Shown: one piece after another, positions 1 to 9,085 of the stretch
Layout: each line of letters begins with the position of its first letter
Numbering within the stretch: the stretch's first letter is position 1
NCBI RefSeq assembly: GCF_019048845.1
Contig: NZ_CP077426.1
Span: 2,713,501 to 2,777,500, forward strand
Direction of reading: 5' to 3'
DNA from: Vibrio mimicus
GTDB taxonomy: Bacteria; Pseudomonadota; Gammaproteobacteria; Enterobacterales; Vibrionaceae
DNA length: 64,000 bases
The notes under the pieces: model-generated
What the model saw: only the letters and a program-made list of their open reading frames with translations
The model's database searches: none
Told to the model about the DNA's origin: nothing
Translations under genes and position numbers: made by a program

Positions 1-924
1 CCTTGCTGCATCATCGTTACTTTTATCCATCTGTTTCACATCAGCTAAAAGCACTGTGTGATAAATCTTCGACAATTCAATATAGTCATTTTGGCTACGG
101 GCCGTTTGGCATAGCTGAGCAAAAGTCGCATATAAAACACCATCACAGGCTGCATTCACGGGCACAAGACGATGATTCACTTCTATTTGATTCTCAGGCA
201 ATTGCTCCGAACTAACCAACTGTTGGAAATAGCGCTGGAGATTTTCCGTTGCTTTTGCATCAAGAGGGTAATGATAGATTTCGGCTTGCTGCAATGTCCG
301 TAAGCGGTAATCAACCCCACTATCGACATTCAATACGTGACAGTGGGTATCCACCAATGCAATCGCGGGTAAAAAGCGGGCTCGCTGTAACCCATTACGG
401 TACAGTTCTTTGGGGGGAATATTGGAGGTCGCAACCAACACAACGCCTCGTCTAAATAGAGCTTCAAACAAAGTCCCTAAAATCATCGCATCCGTAATAT
501 CCGAAACAAAGAATTCATCAAAGCAGATAATATTGGCTTCGGCACAGAAACGATCAGCAACGATTTCCAGAGGGTCACTCACATCAGATAACGTACGTAA
601 CTCATCATGAACTCGGTACATGAAGCGATGAAAATGAACCCGCAGCTTTTTCTCAGTCGGTAATGCTTCAAAAAAGGTGTCCATCAGATACGTTTTTCCG
701 CGCCCTACTCCACCCCACATATAGAGCCCTTTGGGAGGCTGAGAAACGTGTGCTTTCTTGCCTAGCAATTTCTGCCACACAGAAGGTCGTACCACTGGCT
801 GATTAAGATACTCAATCCATTGATGGTACAAGTTATCCAATGCTTCTACAGCTTTCGCCTGTGCCTCATCACTATAAAAATCAGAACGTTGTAAATCTTT
901 TTCGTATCGTTGCTTCGGTGTCAT
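1..924 (-). CDS. zapE: Cell division ATPase ZapE (AFG1/YhcM family), 3' end cut by window edge
   Basis: The minus strand is open from an ATG at 922-924 to the window edge, giving 308 residues that begin MTPKQRYEKD. A Walker A loop (GGVGRGKT) lies near residues 71-78 and a Walker B box (IICFDEFFVSD) near the middle, as in AFG1-type AAA+ ATPases. E. coli ZapE is about 375 residues, so roughly the last 65 are missing. ZapE is known as an ATPase that associates with the Z-ring under stress or low oxygen. It is divergent from zapG, another division-related gene, as in many gammaproteobacteria. The plus-strand open frames inside this span are antisense shadows. Confidence 0.93.
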   Translation of the reverse strand, partial: MTPKQRYEKDLQRSDFYSDEAQAKAVEALDNLYHQWIEYLNQPVVRPSVWQKLLGKKAHVSQPPKGLYMWGGVGRGKTYLMDTFFEALPTEKKLRVHFHRFMYRVHDELRTLSDVSDPLEIVADRFCAEANIICFDEFFVSDITDAMILGTLFEALFRRGVVLVATSNIPPKELYRNGLQRARFLPAIALVDTHCHVLNVDSGVDYRLRTLQQAEIYHYPLDAKATENLQRYFQQLVSSEQLPENQIEVNHRLVPVNAACDGVLYATFAQLCQTARSQNDYIELSKIYHTVLLADVKQMDKSNDDAAR

Positions 925-1077
925 ACTGGTCTACTACAGTTACAATGAGAGCCTTAAAGGTAAAATGGCATACATGCATTTTGCTTTATCCAACCTAGCT
1001 CTCATAGTAACATGTCCCTCGTACATGTGTAACCGACAGGTAAAAAACATGTTAAATAACAACAATAAGGAGCTGTT

Positions 1078-1521
1078 ATGCCTTGGATCTATGCCATTGC
1101 TGGATTGCTAGTGGGGATTGTTGTCGGGATGCTGATTGCTCGTTTGACTACCCCTCAATACAAGACACAGAAGAATCTACAGAAAGAACTCGAGAGCGCT
1201 AAATTCAATCTAGAGCAACAACGCCAAGAATTGTCTGATCACTTTGCACAGACGGCTGAAATGCTCGATACCCTAGGAAAAGACTACACCAAGCTCTATC
1301 AACATATGGCCAAAACGGCTACTGACCTGATCCCTAATCTGCCAGAGCAAGATAATCCATTTATCAGCAAATTAGCGCAGCAAAAAGAGGAAGAGGGTAA
1401 ACAAGAAGAGGTCTTGGAGCAGCCACCAAAAGATTATGCTTTAGGTGCAACTGGTTTATTGCGCAGCGAGGAAAAGGCCATTATTCGCTCCTCGGATCTG
1501 GTGAATGCCAAAGCTAGTTAA
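1078..1521 (+). CDS. zapG: Z-ring associated membrane protein ZapG (YhcB, DUF1043)
   Basis: The 147-residue protein has one N-terminal membrane helix (about residues 3-21, GLLVGIVVGMLIARL) followed by a charged coiled-coil region and a disordered, Glu-rich tail. This is the YhcB/ZapG layout: inner-membrane anchor with a cytoplasmic coiled coil linked to envelope growth and division. A clear ribosome site (AAGGAG, about 1067-1072) precedes the ATG. It is divergent from zapE and followed by degQ, the usual order. The 153 bases between the two start codons show no other gene. Confidence 0.92.
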   Translation: MPWIYAIAGLLVGIVVGMLIARLTTPQYKTQKNLQKELESAKFNLEQQRQELSDHFAQTAEMLDTLGKDYTKLYQHMAKTATDLIPNLPEQDNPFISKLAQQKEEEGKQEEVLEQPPKDYALGATGLLRSEEKAIIRSSDLVNAKAS

Positions 1522-1649
1522 TCAATTCTCACCATCCTACGGTGAACTTTGTAAAGGTTTTTGAGTCATAACTCGCAGATTGTCAGTTGAAGTTTCTTTA
1601 AATGAACCTATTTCTACTTCAACCAGACGTTAAATTGAACGAGGAGTTT

Positions 1650-3020
1650 ATGATGAAAAAACCTTTACTTGTTTTAACTGCTCTGTCACTTAGCTTGAGC
1701 TCCATTCTCACGCCGTTACCTGCCACAGCAGCCCTCCCCCTTTCTATCAACGGGGAACAAGTTCCTAGCCTTGCACCTATGCTCGAAAAAGTTACTCCAG
1801 CCGTAGTGAGTATTGCAGTGGAAGGAACTCAGGTTTCAAGGCAGCGCTTGCCAGACCAATTTCGTTTTTTCTTCGGTCCTGATTTCCCAACCGAGCAACT
1901 CCAAGAACGACCTTTCCGTGGTTTAGGTTCAGGCGTCATCATTAATGCAGATAAAGGCTATATCGTCACTAACTATCATGTCATTAATGGTGCTGAGAAA
2001 ATCCGCGTCAAACTACATGATGGCAGAGAAATTGATGCAGAGCTCGTTGGAGGTGATGAGATGTCTGACATCGCCTTGTTAAAGCTCAGTAAAACCAAAA
2101 ACCTAACAGAAATTAAAATTGCCGACTCTGACGTCCTGCGAGTCGGTGACTTTGCGGTTGCAATTGGTAACCCCTTTGGCCTTGGACAGACAGTAACGTC
2201 TGGAATTGTTTCCGCTTTAGGCCGTAGCGGTCTAAATATCGAAAATTTCGAGAACTTCATTCAAACCGATGCAGCCATCAATAGTGGTAACTCTGGTGGT
2301 GCCTTGGTCAATCTCAATGGTGAATTGATCGGAATCAACACTGCCATTCTTGGTCCTAACGGCGGGAACGTTGGAATCGGTTTTGCAATCCCCTCCAATA
2401 TGATGAAAAACCTTGCCGATCAGATCTTAGAGTTTGGTGAAATGAAACGCGGCATGCTTGGCGTTCAAGGTGGAGAGATTACTTCCGAGCTTGCCGATGC
2501 TCTAGGCTATGAATCGTCCAAAGGCGCTTTTGTGAGTCAGGTCGTTCAAGACAGTGCCGCGGATAAAGCAGGTATTAAGGCTGGTGATATCATCACCTCA
2601 CTCAATGGCAAAAAAGTAGATACCTTCTCTGAATTACGCGCTAAAGTCGCGACACTTGGTGCAGGAAAAACGATTACGCTTGGCGTATTACGTGATGGTC
2701 AAACAAAAAGTTTTGATGTCACGCTAGGCGAGCAACAAAATGCTAAAACCAAAGCTGAATCGCTGCATCAAGGATTAAGTGGTGCCGAGTTAAGCAATAC
2801 CACTGAGAGCGACCCAATCCAAGGCGTTAAAGTTACTGAAGTTCAAAAAGGCTCAGCAGCGGAATCTTATCAACTACAAAAAGATGACATCATTATTGGT
2901 GTGAACCGTAAACGAGTGAAAAACATCGCTGAACTTCGCAAGATAATGGAGAAATCACCCAATATTTTGGCGCTAAATATCCAACGAGGAGATCGTACGA
3001 TCTATCTTGTCGTTCGTTAA
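1650..3020 (+). CDS. degQ: Periplasmic serine endoprotease DegQ/DegP family
   Basis: Start set at 1650 (MMKKPLLVLT), where GAGGAG at 1641-1646 is the ribosome site; an in-frame start at 1602 adds 16 residues before the signal peptide and is unlikely. The 456 residues match DegQ length (about 455). A signal peptide ending PATA-A is followed by a trypsin-like domain with triad His110 (TNYHV), Asp140 (MSDIALL) and Ser216 (GNSGGAL), then two PDZ domains (about 260-350 and 370-450). DegQ-type proteins degrade and chaperone misfolded periplasmic proteins. The paralogue degS follows in the same direction. The single copy here could equally be called DegP-like. Confidence 0.94.
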   Translation: MMKKPLLVLTALSLSLSSILTPLPATAALPLSINGEQVPSLAPMLEKVTPAVVSIAVEGTQVSRQRLPDQFRFFFGPDFPTEQLQERPFRGLGSGVIINADKGYIVTNYHVINGAEKIRVKLHDGREIDAELVGGDEMSDIALLKLSKTKNLTEIKIADSDVLRVGDFAVAIGNPFGLGQTVTSGIVSALGRSGLNIENFENFIQTDAAINSGNSGGALVNLNGELIGINTAILGPNGGNVGIGFAIPSNMMKNLADQILEFGEMKRGMLGVQGGEITSELADALGYESSKGAFVSQVVQDSAADKAGIKAGDIITSLNGKKVDTFSELRAKVATLGAGKTITLGVLRDGQTKSFDVTLGEQQNAKTKAESLHQGLSGAELSNTTESDPIQGVKVTEVQKGSAAESYQLQKDDIIIGVNRKRVKNIAELRKIMEKSPNILALNIQRGDRTIYLVVR

Positions 3021-3032
3021 ATTCTACCCAGT

Positions 3033-3054
3033 GTTGCCACCTTTAGGTGGCAAC
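3033..3054 (+). terminator. Hairpin after degQ, weak terminator candidate
   Basis: A perfect 9-bp stem (GTTGCCACC / GGTGGCAAC) with a TTTA loop lies 12 bases after the degQ stop. There is no run of T after it, so intrinsic termination would be weak; it could also stabilise the mRNA end. degS starts 157 bases later and may have its own promoter. Confidence 0.45.
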
Positions 3055-3210
3055 ATGCATTCCAGCTCCACAATTAAACTACGTAAACTCAACTAATCTC
3101 TCAAAAAGTTATCCATAACTACCGAGATGCCACTTTGGTGAAAAGGCCTTCCAGTGTTATTCTTGCCCACTCATCGTGAGAAATTTGTTCAATACTGAGT
3201 TGGGGAAATT

Positions 3211-4272
3211 ATGCTGAAATTTTGGGTTCGCTCAATTAGCCTTGGGCTATTGGCTGCGATTATCATCATTTTTGTCACACCCTCACTACGTGTAAAACTA
3301 CTCCCCTCCGCTGACTCTAGCCCAAGTAACATAGGTGCATTACAGATATCCTTTAATGATGCAGTACGTAAAGCAGCTCCTGCAGTAGTTAACATTTACA
3401 ACCGAAAATACAGTGAAAATGATCGCCAAAAACTCTCAACTCAAGGCTTAGGCTCTGGGGTAATTGTCAGTGAAAAAGGCTACATCATTACCAACTATCA
3501 TGTCGTAGCTCAAGCCGATCAAATTGTCGTTGCATTACAAGATGGCAGAGCGGCGGCCGCGCAATTAGTCGGAAAAGATCGTCGTACTGATATCGCAATA
3601 TTACGGGTGGAAGGCACGGGCTTACCTGTAATTCCACTCAATCCGGACTACCATCCCAAAGTCGGCGATGTGGTATTAGCCATTGGAAACCCATACAACT
3701 TAGGACAAACCACGACTTTCGGGATTATCTCAGCCACAGGACGATCCTCCATCAGCGCTGATGGACGCCAAGCGTTTATTCAAACGGATGCTGCGATCAA
3801 TGACGGAAACTCAGGTGGCGCATTGGTGAATACTCAAGGTGAATTGGTTGGGATCAATACCGCCTCTTTTCAGCAGGCAACGGATCTGGAAACTTACGGC
3901 ATATCATTTGCCATACCTTACTCGCTTGCCAGTAAAATCATGGCCAAAATCATTGCCGATGGACGCGTGATCCGCGGTTATATTGGTGTCGATGGGCAAG
4001 ATATTAATTCGATGACTTCACGTCTGCTAGGCAATGAGCATGTCGGCGGGATCATTATTTTAGGGGTAGACCCCAACGGCCCTGCAGCGCGAGCTGGTTT
4101 TTTAGAGCAAGATATCTTACTGAAAATCGATGGAAAGAAAGTAAATGGCCGCCAAAATGTCACGGATACTGTGACCGATTTACGACCAGGTACCGTAGTC
4201 GATTTTACCTTGCTGCGAAAAGGTGAAGAGATCGTCATCCCGGTCACCATAGGGGAAGACACTCGTGAGTAA
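3211..4272 (+). CDS. degS: Membrane-anchored site-1 protease DegS
   Basis: The 353-residue protein has an N-terminal uncleaved membrane anchor (about residues 6-24), a trypsin-like domain with His97, Asp127 and Ser201 in the motifs TNYHV, TDIAIL and GNSGGAL, and a single PDZ domain. One PDZ domain plus an anchor distinguishes DegS from DegQ. In the known pathway the PDZ domain senses unfolded porin C-termini and DegS then cleaves the anti-sigma factor RseA to release sigma-E. rseA and rpoE are not in this window. Catalytic residue numbering agrees with E. coli DegS to within one residue. Confidence 0.95.
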   Translation: MLKFWVRSISLGLLAAIIIIFVTPSLRVKLLPSADSSPSNIGALQISFNDAVRKAAPAVVNIYNRKYSENDRQKLSTQGLGSGVIVSEKGYIITNYHVVAQADQIVVALQDGRAAAAQLVGKDRRTDIAILRVEGTGLPVIPLNPDYHPKVGDVVLAIGNPYNLGQTTTFGIISATGRSSISADGRQAFIQTDAAINDGNSGGALVNTQGELVGINTASFQQATDLETYGISFAIPYSLASKIMAKIIADGRVIRGYIGVDGQDINSMTSRLLGNEHVGGIIILGVDPNGPAARAGFLEQDILLKIDGKKVNGRQNVTDTVTDLRPGTVVDFTLLRKGEEIVIPVTIGEDTRE

Positions 4273-4322
4273 CGAACTAATATTAATTTAACGCGATGCG
4301 ATGAATCGTGATAAAGAACACA

Positions 4323-4352
4323 AAAAAGCGGAGCCCTTGGGCTCCGCTTTTT
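4323..4352. terminator. Bidirectional terminator between degS and rplS
   Basis: A strong stem (AAAAAGCGGAGCCC / GGGCTCCGCTTTTT) with a tiny loop is flanked by A-run and T-run, so it can end transcription of degS on the plus strand and of the rpsP-rimM-trmD-rplS operon on the minus strand. Confidence 0.9.
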
Positions 4353-4376
4353 ACTACGAGAACGAGAGTTCTAGCA

Positions 4377-4730
4377 TTACTTCTTAGCCAGCTTCTCTTT
4401 GATACGAGCAGCTTTACCAGATAGGTCACGCAGGTAGTACAGTTTGGCACGACGTACTGCACCGCGACGCTTAACTTCGATGCTATCAACTACTGGAGAG
4501 TGAGTTTGGAACGTACGCTCAACACCTTCGCCGTTAGAAATTTTACGAACGGTGAATGCTGAGTGCAGACCACGGTTACGGATTGCGATTACGATGCCTT
4601 CAAAAGCCTGTAGACGCTCACGGTCACCTTCTTTTACCTTAACTTGAACCACAACAGTGTCGCCTGGTGCAAATTGAGGCAGGTCTTGTTTCATTTGCTC
4701 TTGTTCTAGAGCCTTGATGATGTTACTCAT
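4377..4730 (-). CDS. rplS: 50S ribosomal protein L19
   Basis: 117 residues starting [12 protein letters not shown], full length for bacterial L19, with the conserved [27 protein letters not shown] core and basic C-terminus. L19 sits at the 30S/50S interface. It is the last gene of the conserved operon rpsP-rimM-trmD-rplS, 41 bases after trmD, and is followed by a strong terminator. Confidence 0.98.
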   Translation of the reverse strand: MSNIIKALEQEQMKQDLPQFAPGDTVVVQVKVKEGDRERLQAFEGIVIAIRNRGLHSAFTVRKISNGEGVERTFQTHSPVVDSIEVKRRGAVRRAKLYYLRDLSGKAARIKEKLAKK

Positions 4731-4771
4731 TGTCTAAATTCCTAGAATAAACTGATACTAAATTTAATAGG

Positions 4772-5515
4772 TTACTGATGACGAGTCTCTTTAATGTACT
4801 CGGTCAGTAATTGTTCCTGTTCGTCAGTCAGAGCTAGGTTTTCCAGGAGCTCCGGTCTTCTAAGCCAGGTACGGCCAAGCGACTGCTTGAGTCGCCAACG
4901 ACGAATATCCTCATGATTGCCGGATTTCAGTACCGCTGGTACCTCTTTTCCATCCAACACTTCAGGACGCGTGTAGTGAGGACAATCCAACAAACCATTG
5001 GCAAAAGAGTCTTCTTCTGCTGACGCAAAATCCCCCAATACTCCCGGAATAAACCGCGAGACCGAATCAATCAACGTCATGGCTGGGAGCTCCCCACCCG
5101 TCATTACGAAATCTCCAATTGACCATTCTTCGTCAACTTCAGATTCAATAATGCGTTCATCTACCCCTTCATAGCGACCGCAAATCAGAATCAGGTTCTG
5201 GTTTTGCGCCAGCTCTTCCACACCTTGTTGGTCGAGTTTTCGGCCTTGTGGAGAGAGGTAAATCACTTTCGTCTTACCCGGTGACGCTTGTTTCGCAGCA
5301 TGGATGGCATCGCGCAAAGGTTGCACCATCATCAACATGCCGGGACCGCCACCGTAGGGTTTATCATCGACAGTGCGACGTTTGTCATGAGCGAAATCAC
5401 GAGGATTCCAAGCTTCAACTGACAACAACCCTTTTTTAACCGCCTGACCTGTTACTCCAAAATCGGTAACGCTGCGGAACATTTCAGGAAATAGGCTAAC
5501 AATGCCAACCCACAT
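4772..5515 (-). CDS. trmD: tRNA (guanine37-N1)-methyltransferase TrmD
   Basis: 247 residues from [13 protein letters not shown]. The SPOUT-family trefoil-knot motifs are visible: [21 protein letters not shown] and the [15 protein letters not shown] segment that binds S-adenosylmethionine. The enzyme makes m1G37 in tRNAs reading CNN codons and so prevents +1 frameshifting. It lies 27 bases after rimM in the rpsP operon. Confidence 0.98.
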
Positions 5516-5542
5516 GTTTCCTCGCTTATTCGATTTTAAGAG

Positions 5543-6097
5543 TTAAAACGCAGGATCCCAGTCAACTTCGATCCGTTGAGCTTGGCGATCAACAACTTTG
5601 ATCACTTGCTCTTCAAGAAACGGAATTAACCGTTCCTTTTGGCCGAAAGCATCTTTCAGATTCGCTTTCACCACGAGAACATCGTTGGAGCCAGTTTCCA
5701 TCATATCGGTTACTACACCAAGGTCGTAGCCGTTCGTGGTCACTACTTGCATACCAAACAATTCACGCCAGTAGAATTCATCTTCTGACAATTCTGGTAG
5801 TGATGCGGGGTCAATAGCAATTTCAAAGTTAGTCAGCAGGTGTGCATCTTCACGAACATCAAGCCCTTGAAGTTTTACTACCCAACCTTTGTTGTGGCGT
5901 TTCCAGCCTTCTACTTTGTGCTCAACCCACTCGCCCTTTTGGTCAATAAACCAAGGACTGTAATCAAAAATACTTTCTGGATTGTCTGTGTAGGAAAAAA
6001 CTTTAAGCCAGCCACGAATGCCGTAAGAAGAACCTAATTTTCCCACAACCAATCTTTCGTTTTGCTTGCCCATCGTCTCTTTACCTTTCATCGACAT
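5543..6097 (-). CDS. rimM: 16S rRNA processing / 30S maturation factor RimM
   Basis: 184 residues with an N-terminal RimM domain ([19 protein letters not shown]) and a C-terminal PRC-barrel ([21 protein letters not shown]). RimM binds S19 and helps mature the 30S head. The start [11 protein letters not shown] is kept because it gives the family length; an internal Met nine residues in is possible. Second gene of the rpsP operon. Confidence 0.96.
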   Translation of the reverse strand: MSMKGKETMGKQNERLVVGKLGSSYGIRGWLKVFSYTDNPESIFDYSPWFIDQKGEWVEHKVEGWKRHNKGWVVKLQGLDVREDAHLLTNFEIAIDPASLPELSEDEFYWRELFGMQVVTTNGYDLGVVTDMMETGSNDVLVVKANLKDAFGQKERLIPFLEEQVIKVVDRQAQRIEVDWDPAF

Positions 6098-6124
6098 AAA
6101 CTAGTTACTACTTAACAGTAATAA

Positions 6125-6373
6125 TTAAGCCGCTTTTTGAGCGGTTTTAACTAGCTGTGCTACGCGATCAGACAGAGATGCGCCTTGTGAAACCCAGTGG
6201 TTCACGCGATCTAGGTCTAGACGCAGGCCTTCTTCTTGACCAGTAGCAGTAGGGTTAAAGAAACCTACTTTCTCGATGAAACGGCCAGTTGCTGAGTTGC
6301 GGCTGTCAGCTACAACGATTTGATAGAATGGACGCTTTTTCGCGCCGTGACGTGCCAAACGAATGGTTACCAT
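6125..6373 (-). CDS. rpsP: 30S ribosomal protein S16
   Basis: 82 residues from [17 protein letters not shown], the normal S16 start; an upstream in-frame start would add seven residues (MKSKEDD) that are really the ribosome site region (AGAGGACGAC before the ATG). First gene of rpsP-rimM-trmD-rplS. The 92 bases upstream to the ffh terminator must carry its promoter, which I cannot place confidently. Confidence 0.97.
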   Translation of the reverse strand: MVTIRLARHGAKKRPFYQIVVADSRNSATGRFIEKVGFFNPTATGQEEGLRLDLDRVNHWVSQGASLSDRVAQLVKTAQKAA

Positions 6374-6465
6374 GTCGTCCTCTTTGCTTTTCAAAAATAA
6401 AATTAACCCCGAAAACCATCTTGCAAAAAATTCACAAAATTTAGTTTAGGGTCTCGTGCCAAAAT

Positions 6466-6500
6466 AAAGCCTCGGAATTCTACTCTTATTCCGAGGCTTT
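6466..6500 (-). terminator. Terminator after ffh
   Basis: A 13-bp perfect stem (AAAGCCTCGGAAT / ATTCCGAGGCTTT) with a 9-base loop. On the minus strand it is followed by a T-rich tract (TTTATTTT pattern), fitting termination of ffh before the rpsP operon. Confidence 0.85.
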
Positions 6501-6609
6501 GCAAGGGGTTTAGCTACTTTTTCACCAGCAAAAAGTGCTACGAATTACCGTGATTCAGCTAACAGATTGAAAAGCTCACTGATCACTCAAGTGGCTGCGT
6601 GCGAGTGGG

Positions 6610-7995
6610 CTAACGCCCGAAGAAACCGCCGCCAAAACCACCACGACCACCGCCACCCATTAGGCCCTGCATGTTACGCATCATGCCTTTCATGCCACCT
6701 TGTTGCATTTTCTTCATCATCTTCTGCATCTGGGTAAACTGCTTGAGCAGGCGGTTTACGTCTTGCACTTGGGTACCTGAACCCGCAGCAATCCGCTTTT
6801 TACGTGAGCCCTTGATGAGATCGGGGTTTTGACGCTCTTTCATGGTCATTGAGTTGATGATGGCTTCCATCTGCTTGAAAACGCGATCATCCACTTTGTC
6901 TTTCATATCCGCAGGCAGTTGAGACATTCCGGGCAGTTTATCGAGCATACCCATCATGCCACCCATGTTTTTCATCTGACCTAACTGCTCACGAAAATCT
7001 TCTAAGTCAAAGCCTTTCTTTTCTTTGAATTTTTTCGCAAGTTTTTCAGCTTTCTCTTGGTCAACATTGCGCTGCAGATCCTCGATCAGCGACAGAACAT
7101 CACCCATACCGAGAATACGTGAAGCAATACGATCAGGGTGGAAAGGCTCTAACGCATCGGTTTTCTCGCCGACACCGATAAATTTGATCGGCTTACCGGT
7201 AATATGACGAACCGACAGCGCCGCACCGCCACGGGCATCACCGTCAACCTTGGTCAGGATGACCCCCGTCAGTGGTAATGCATCGCCAAATGCTTTCGCG
7301 GTATTGGCCGCATCTTGGCCAGTCATCGCGTCAACGACGAACAGCGTTTCAACCGGATTGATCGCTTTATGCAGTGCCTGGATCTCGGCCATCATCTGCT
7401 CATCAATCGCCAAACGACCCGCGGTATCGACAATCAGTACGTCGTAGAATTTCTTCTTAGCGTGATCAATTGCAGCGTTAGCGATATCAATCGGTTTTTG
7501 ATCCGGTGTGGACGGGAAGAAATCAACGCCTAAATCATTGGCTAATGTTTCGAGCTGCTTGATTGCCGCTGGGCGATACACGTCGGCGGAAACCACCAAC
7601 ACTTTCTTCTTATCACGCTCTTTTAGGAGCTTAGAGAGTTTGCCTACGGATGTGGTTTTACCCGCACCTTGCAAACCAGCCATCAAAATAACCGCTGGAG
7701 GCTGAGCGGCAAGATTCAACGCTTCGTTGGATTCGCCCATCACCGCTTCAAGTTGCTGGCGGACGATTTTGATGAACTCTTGACCCGGAGTCAGAGATTT
7801 AGAAACTTCGACACCAACGGCACCTTCTTTGACGCGATTGACGAAATCACGAACTACAGGCAGTGCTACGTCCGCCTCCAACAGTGCCATGCGCACTTCG
7901 CGCAGGGTATCTTTAATGTTGTCTTCAGTAAGACGACCTTTGCCGCTGATATTTTTCAGCGTTTTGGACAATCGATCGGTTAAATTCTCAAACAT
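6610..7995 (-). CDS. ffh: Signal recognition particle protein Ffh
   Basis: 461 residues. An N-terminal helical bundle is followed by the SRP GTPase domain with P-loop GLQGAGKTT (about 107-115), DTAGR and TKVDGDARGGA, then a methionine-rich M domain (about 330-430, MKNMGGMMGMLDKLPGM) that binds signal peptides and 4.5S RNA. The C-terminus is a glycine/phenylalanine-rich tail. With 4.5S RNA and FtsY it targets nascent membrane proteins. It is divergent from ypjD. Confidence 0.98.
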   Translation of the reverse strand: MFENLTDRLSKTLKNISGKGRLTEDNIKDTLREVRMALLEADVALPVVRDFVNRVKEGAVGVEVSKSLTPGQEFIKIVRQQLEAVMGESNEALNLAAQPPAVILMAGLQGAGKTTSVGKLSKLLKERDKKKVLVVSADVYRPAAIKQLETLANDLGVDFFPSTPDQKPIDIANAAIDHAKKKFYDVLIVDTAGRLAIDEQMMAEIQALHKAINPVETLFVVDAMTGQDAANTAKAFGDALPLTGVILTKVDGDARGGAALSVRHITGKPIKFIGVGEKTDALEPFHPDRIASRILGMGDVLSLIEDLQRNVDQEKAEKLAKKFKEKKGFDLEDFREQLGQMKNMGGMMGMLDKLPGMSQLPADMKDKVDDRVFKQMEAIINSMTMKERQNPDLIKGSRKKRIAAGSGTQVQDVNRLLKQFTQMQKMMKKMQQGGMKGMMRNMQGLMGGGGRGGFGGGFFGR

Positions 7996-8199
7996 CTTTT
8001 TTCTCTTCGCTAAGCGGCGATAAATTGGCGTGAGTATACCTTAGACAAACGGACAGGCATACCCGTTACCCAGTGCTCACATTCACGAATGTCACTGTTG
8101 AATGGCTTTTTGTGCTCTAACCTCTCAAAAACGAAGACGATCCAAAGTAGCCCATTAGCGGAGAGCAAGGTATAATTCGCCCACTTAACCCTTATCTAT

Positions 8200-9003
8200 G
8201 TGGCAGGTATGGACAACTTAATCGCGATGGCCGCGGCGATGTTATATCTCTTGTCGATTGCGACTATCGTACCCGGGTTGGTCAATCAAACTGGGATCCG
8301 AGCGAAAACCGTGTTTATCAGTGCAGCGATTGCACTGCTGTTTCATGGCTGGTTACTCAGTGATTTGATTCTGCATGGCGCAGGGCAAAATCTGAGCATT
8401 CTCAATGTGGCGTCTTTGATCAGTTTCATTATCTCTTTGGTAATGAGCATTGCCATGTTTAAAACTCGACTCTGGTTTTTGCTGCCTGTTGCCTATAGTT
8501 TTTCTGCCATTAATCTTTCCGCTGCAACCTTTTTACCGGGGACTTTCATTACTCACCTAGAGAGTGATCCCAAACTACTGTTGCACATTTCATTAGCGCT
8601 ATTCTCCTACTCAACCTTGAGCATCGGCGCCTTATATGCACTGCAGTTAGCTTGGTTAGATCATAAGCTCAAAACAAAAAAGGTATTCTCCATCAATCCC
8701 AATTTACCGCCACTGCTAATGGTGGAGCGTCAGTTATTCAAAATCATTTTGATTGGTAACTTACTGCTCACGGGGACGTTAGTCACCGGGTTTATCTTCG
8801 TGCAGGATATGTTTGCCCAAGGCAAAGCCCATAAAGGAATCCTCTCGTTTGTGGCATGGATTGTGTACTCTATTTTACTGTGGGGTCATTATCGTCAGGG
8901 TTGGCGTGGTAAAAAAGTCACTTGGTTCGCGGTTGCAGGCGCCACTTTACTCACCTTGGCTTACTTCGGTAGCCGTTTTGTACGTGAAATCATTTTGCGC
9001 TGA
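8200..9003 (+). CDS. ypjD: Inner membrane protein YpjD (CcsA/cytochrome c assembly-like)
   Basis: About 265 residues and mostly membrane: around eight hydrophobic helices, with the conserved blocks NVASLISF, YSFSAINL, FITHLESDP and LLWGHYRQGWRGKK that match the CcmC/CcsA-like protein YpjD. Its function is not established; relatives handle haem. Start is ambiguous: GTG at 8200 or ATG at 8209 (MDNLIAM); neither has a strong ribosome site, and the GTG gives only three more residues. It precedes yfjD in the same direction, as in E. coli. Confidence 0.9.
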   Translation: MAGMDNLIAMAAAMLYLLSIATIVPGLVNQTGIRAKTVFISAAIALLFHGWLLSDLILHGAGQNLSILNVASLISFIISLVMSIAMFKTRLWFLLPVAYSFSAINLSAATFLPGTFITHLESDPKLLLHISLALFSYSTLSIGALYALQLAWLDHKLKTKKVFSINPNLPPLLMVERQLFKIILIGNLLLTGTLVTGFIFVQDMFAQGKAHKGILSFVAWIVYSILLWGHYRQGWRGKKVTWFAVAGATLLTLAYFGSRFVREIILR

Positions 9004-9085
9004 ACAAGATTCATCGAGCTGTCATTTGACACTCACAATAAATTCAGCCTTTAATTAGAACTCTGTCATAAGGAAAATTCGCGTT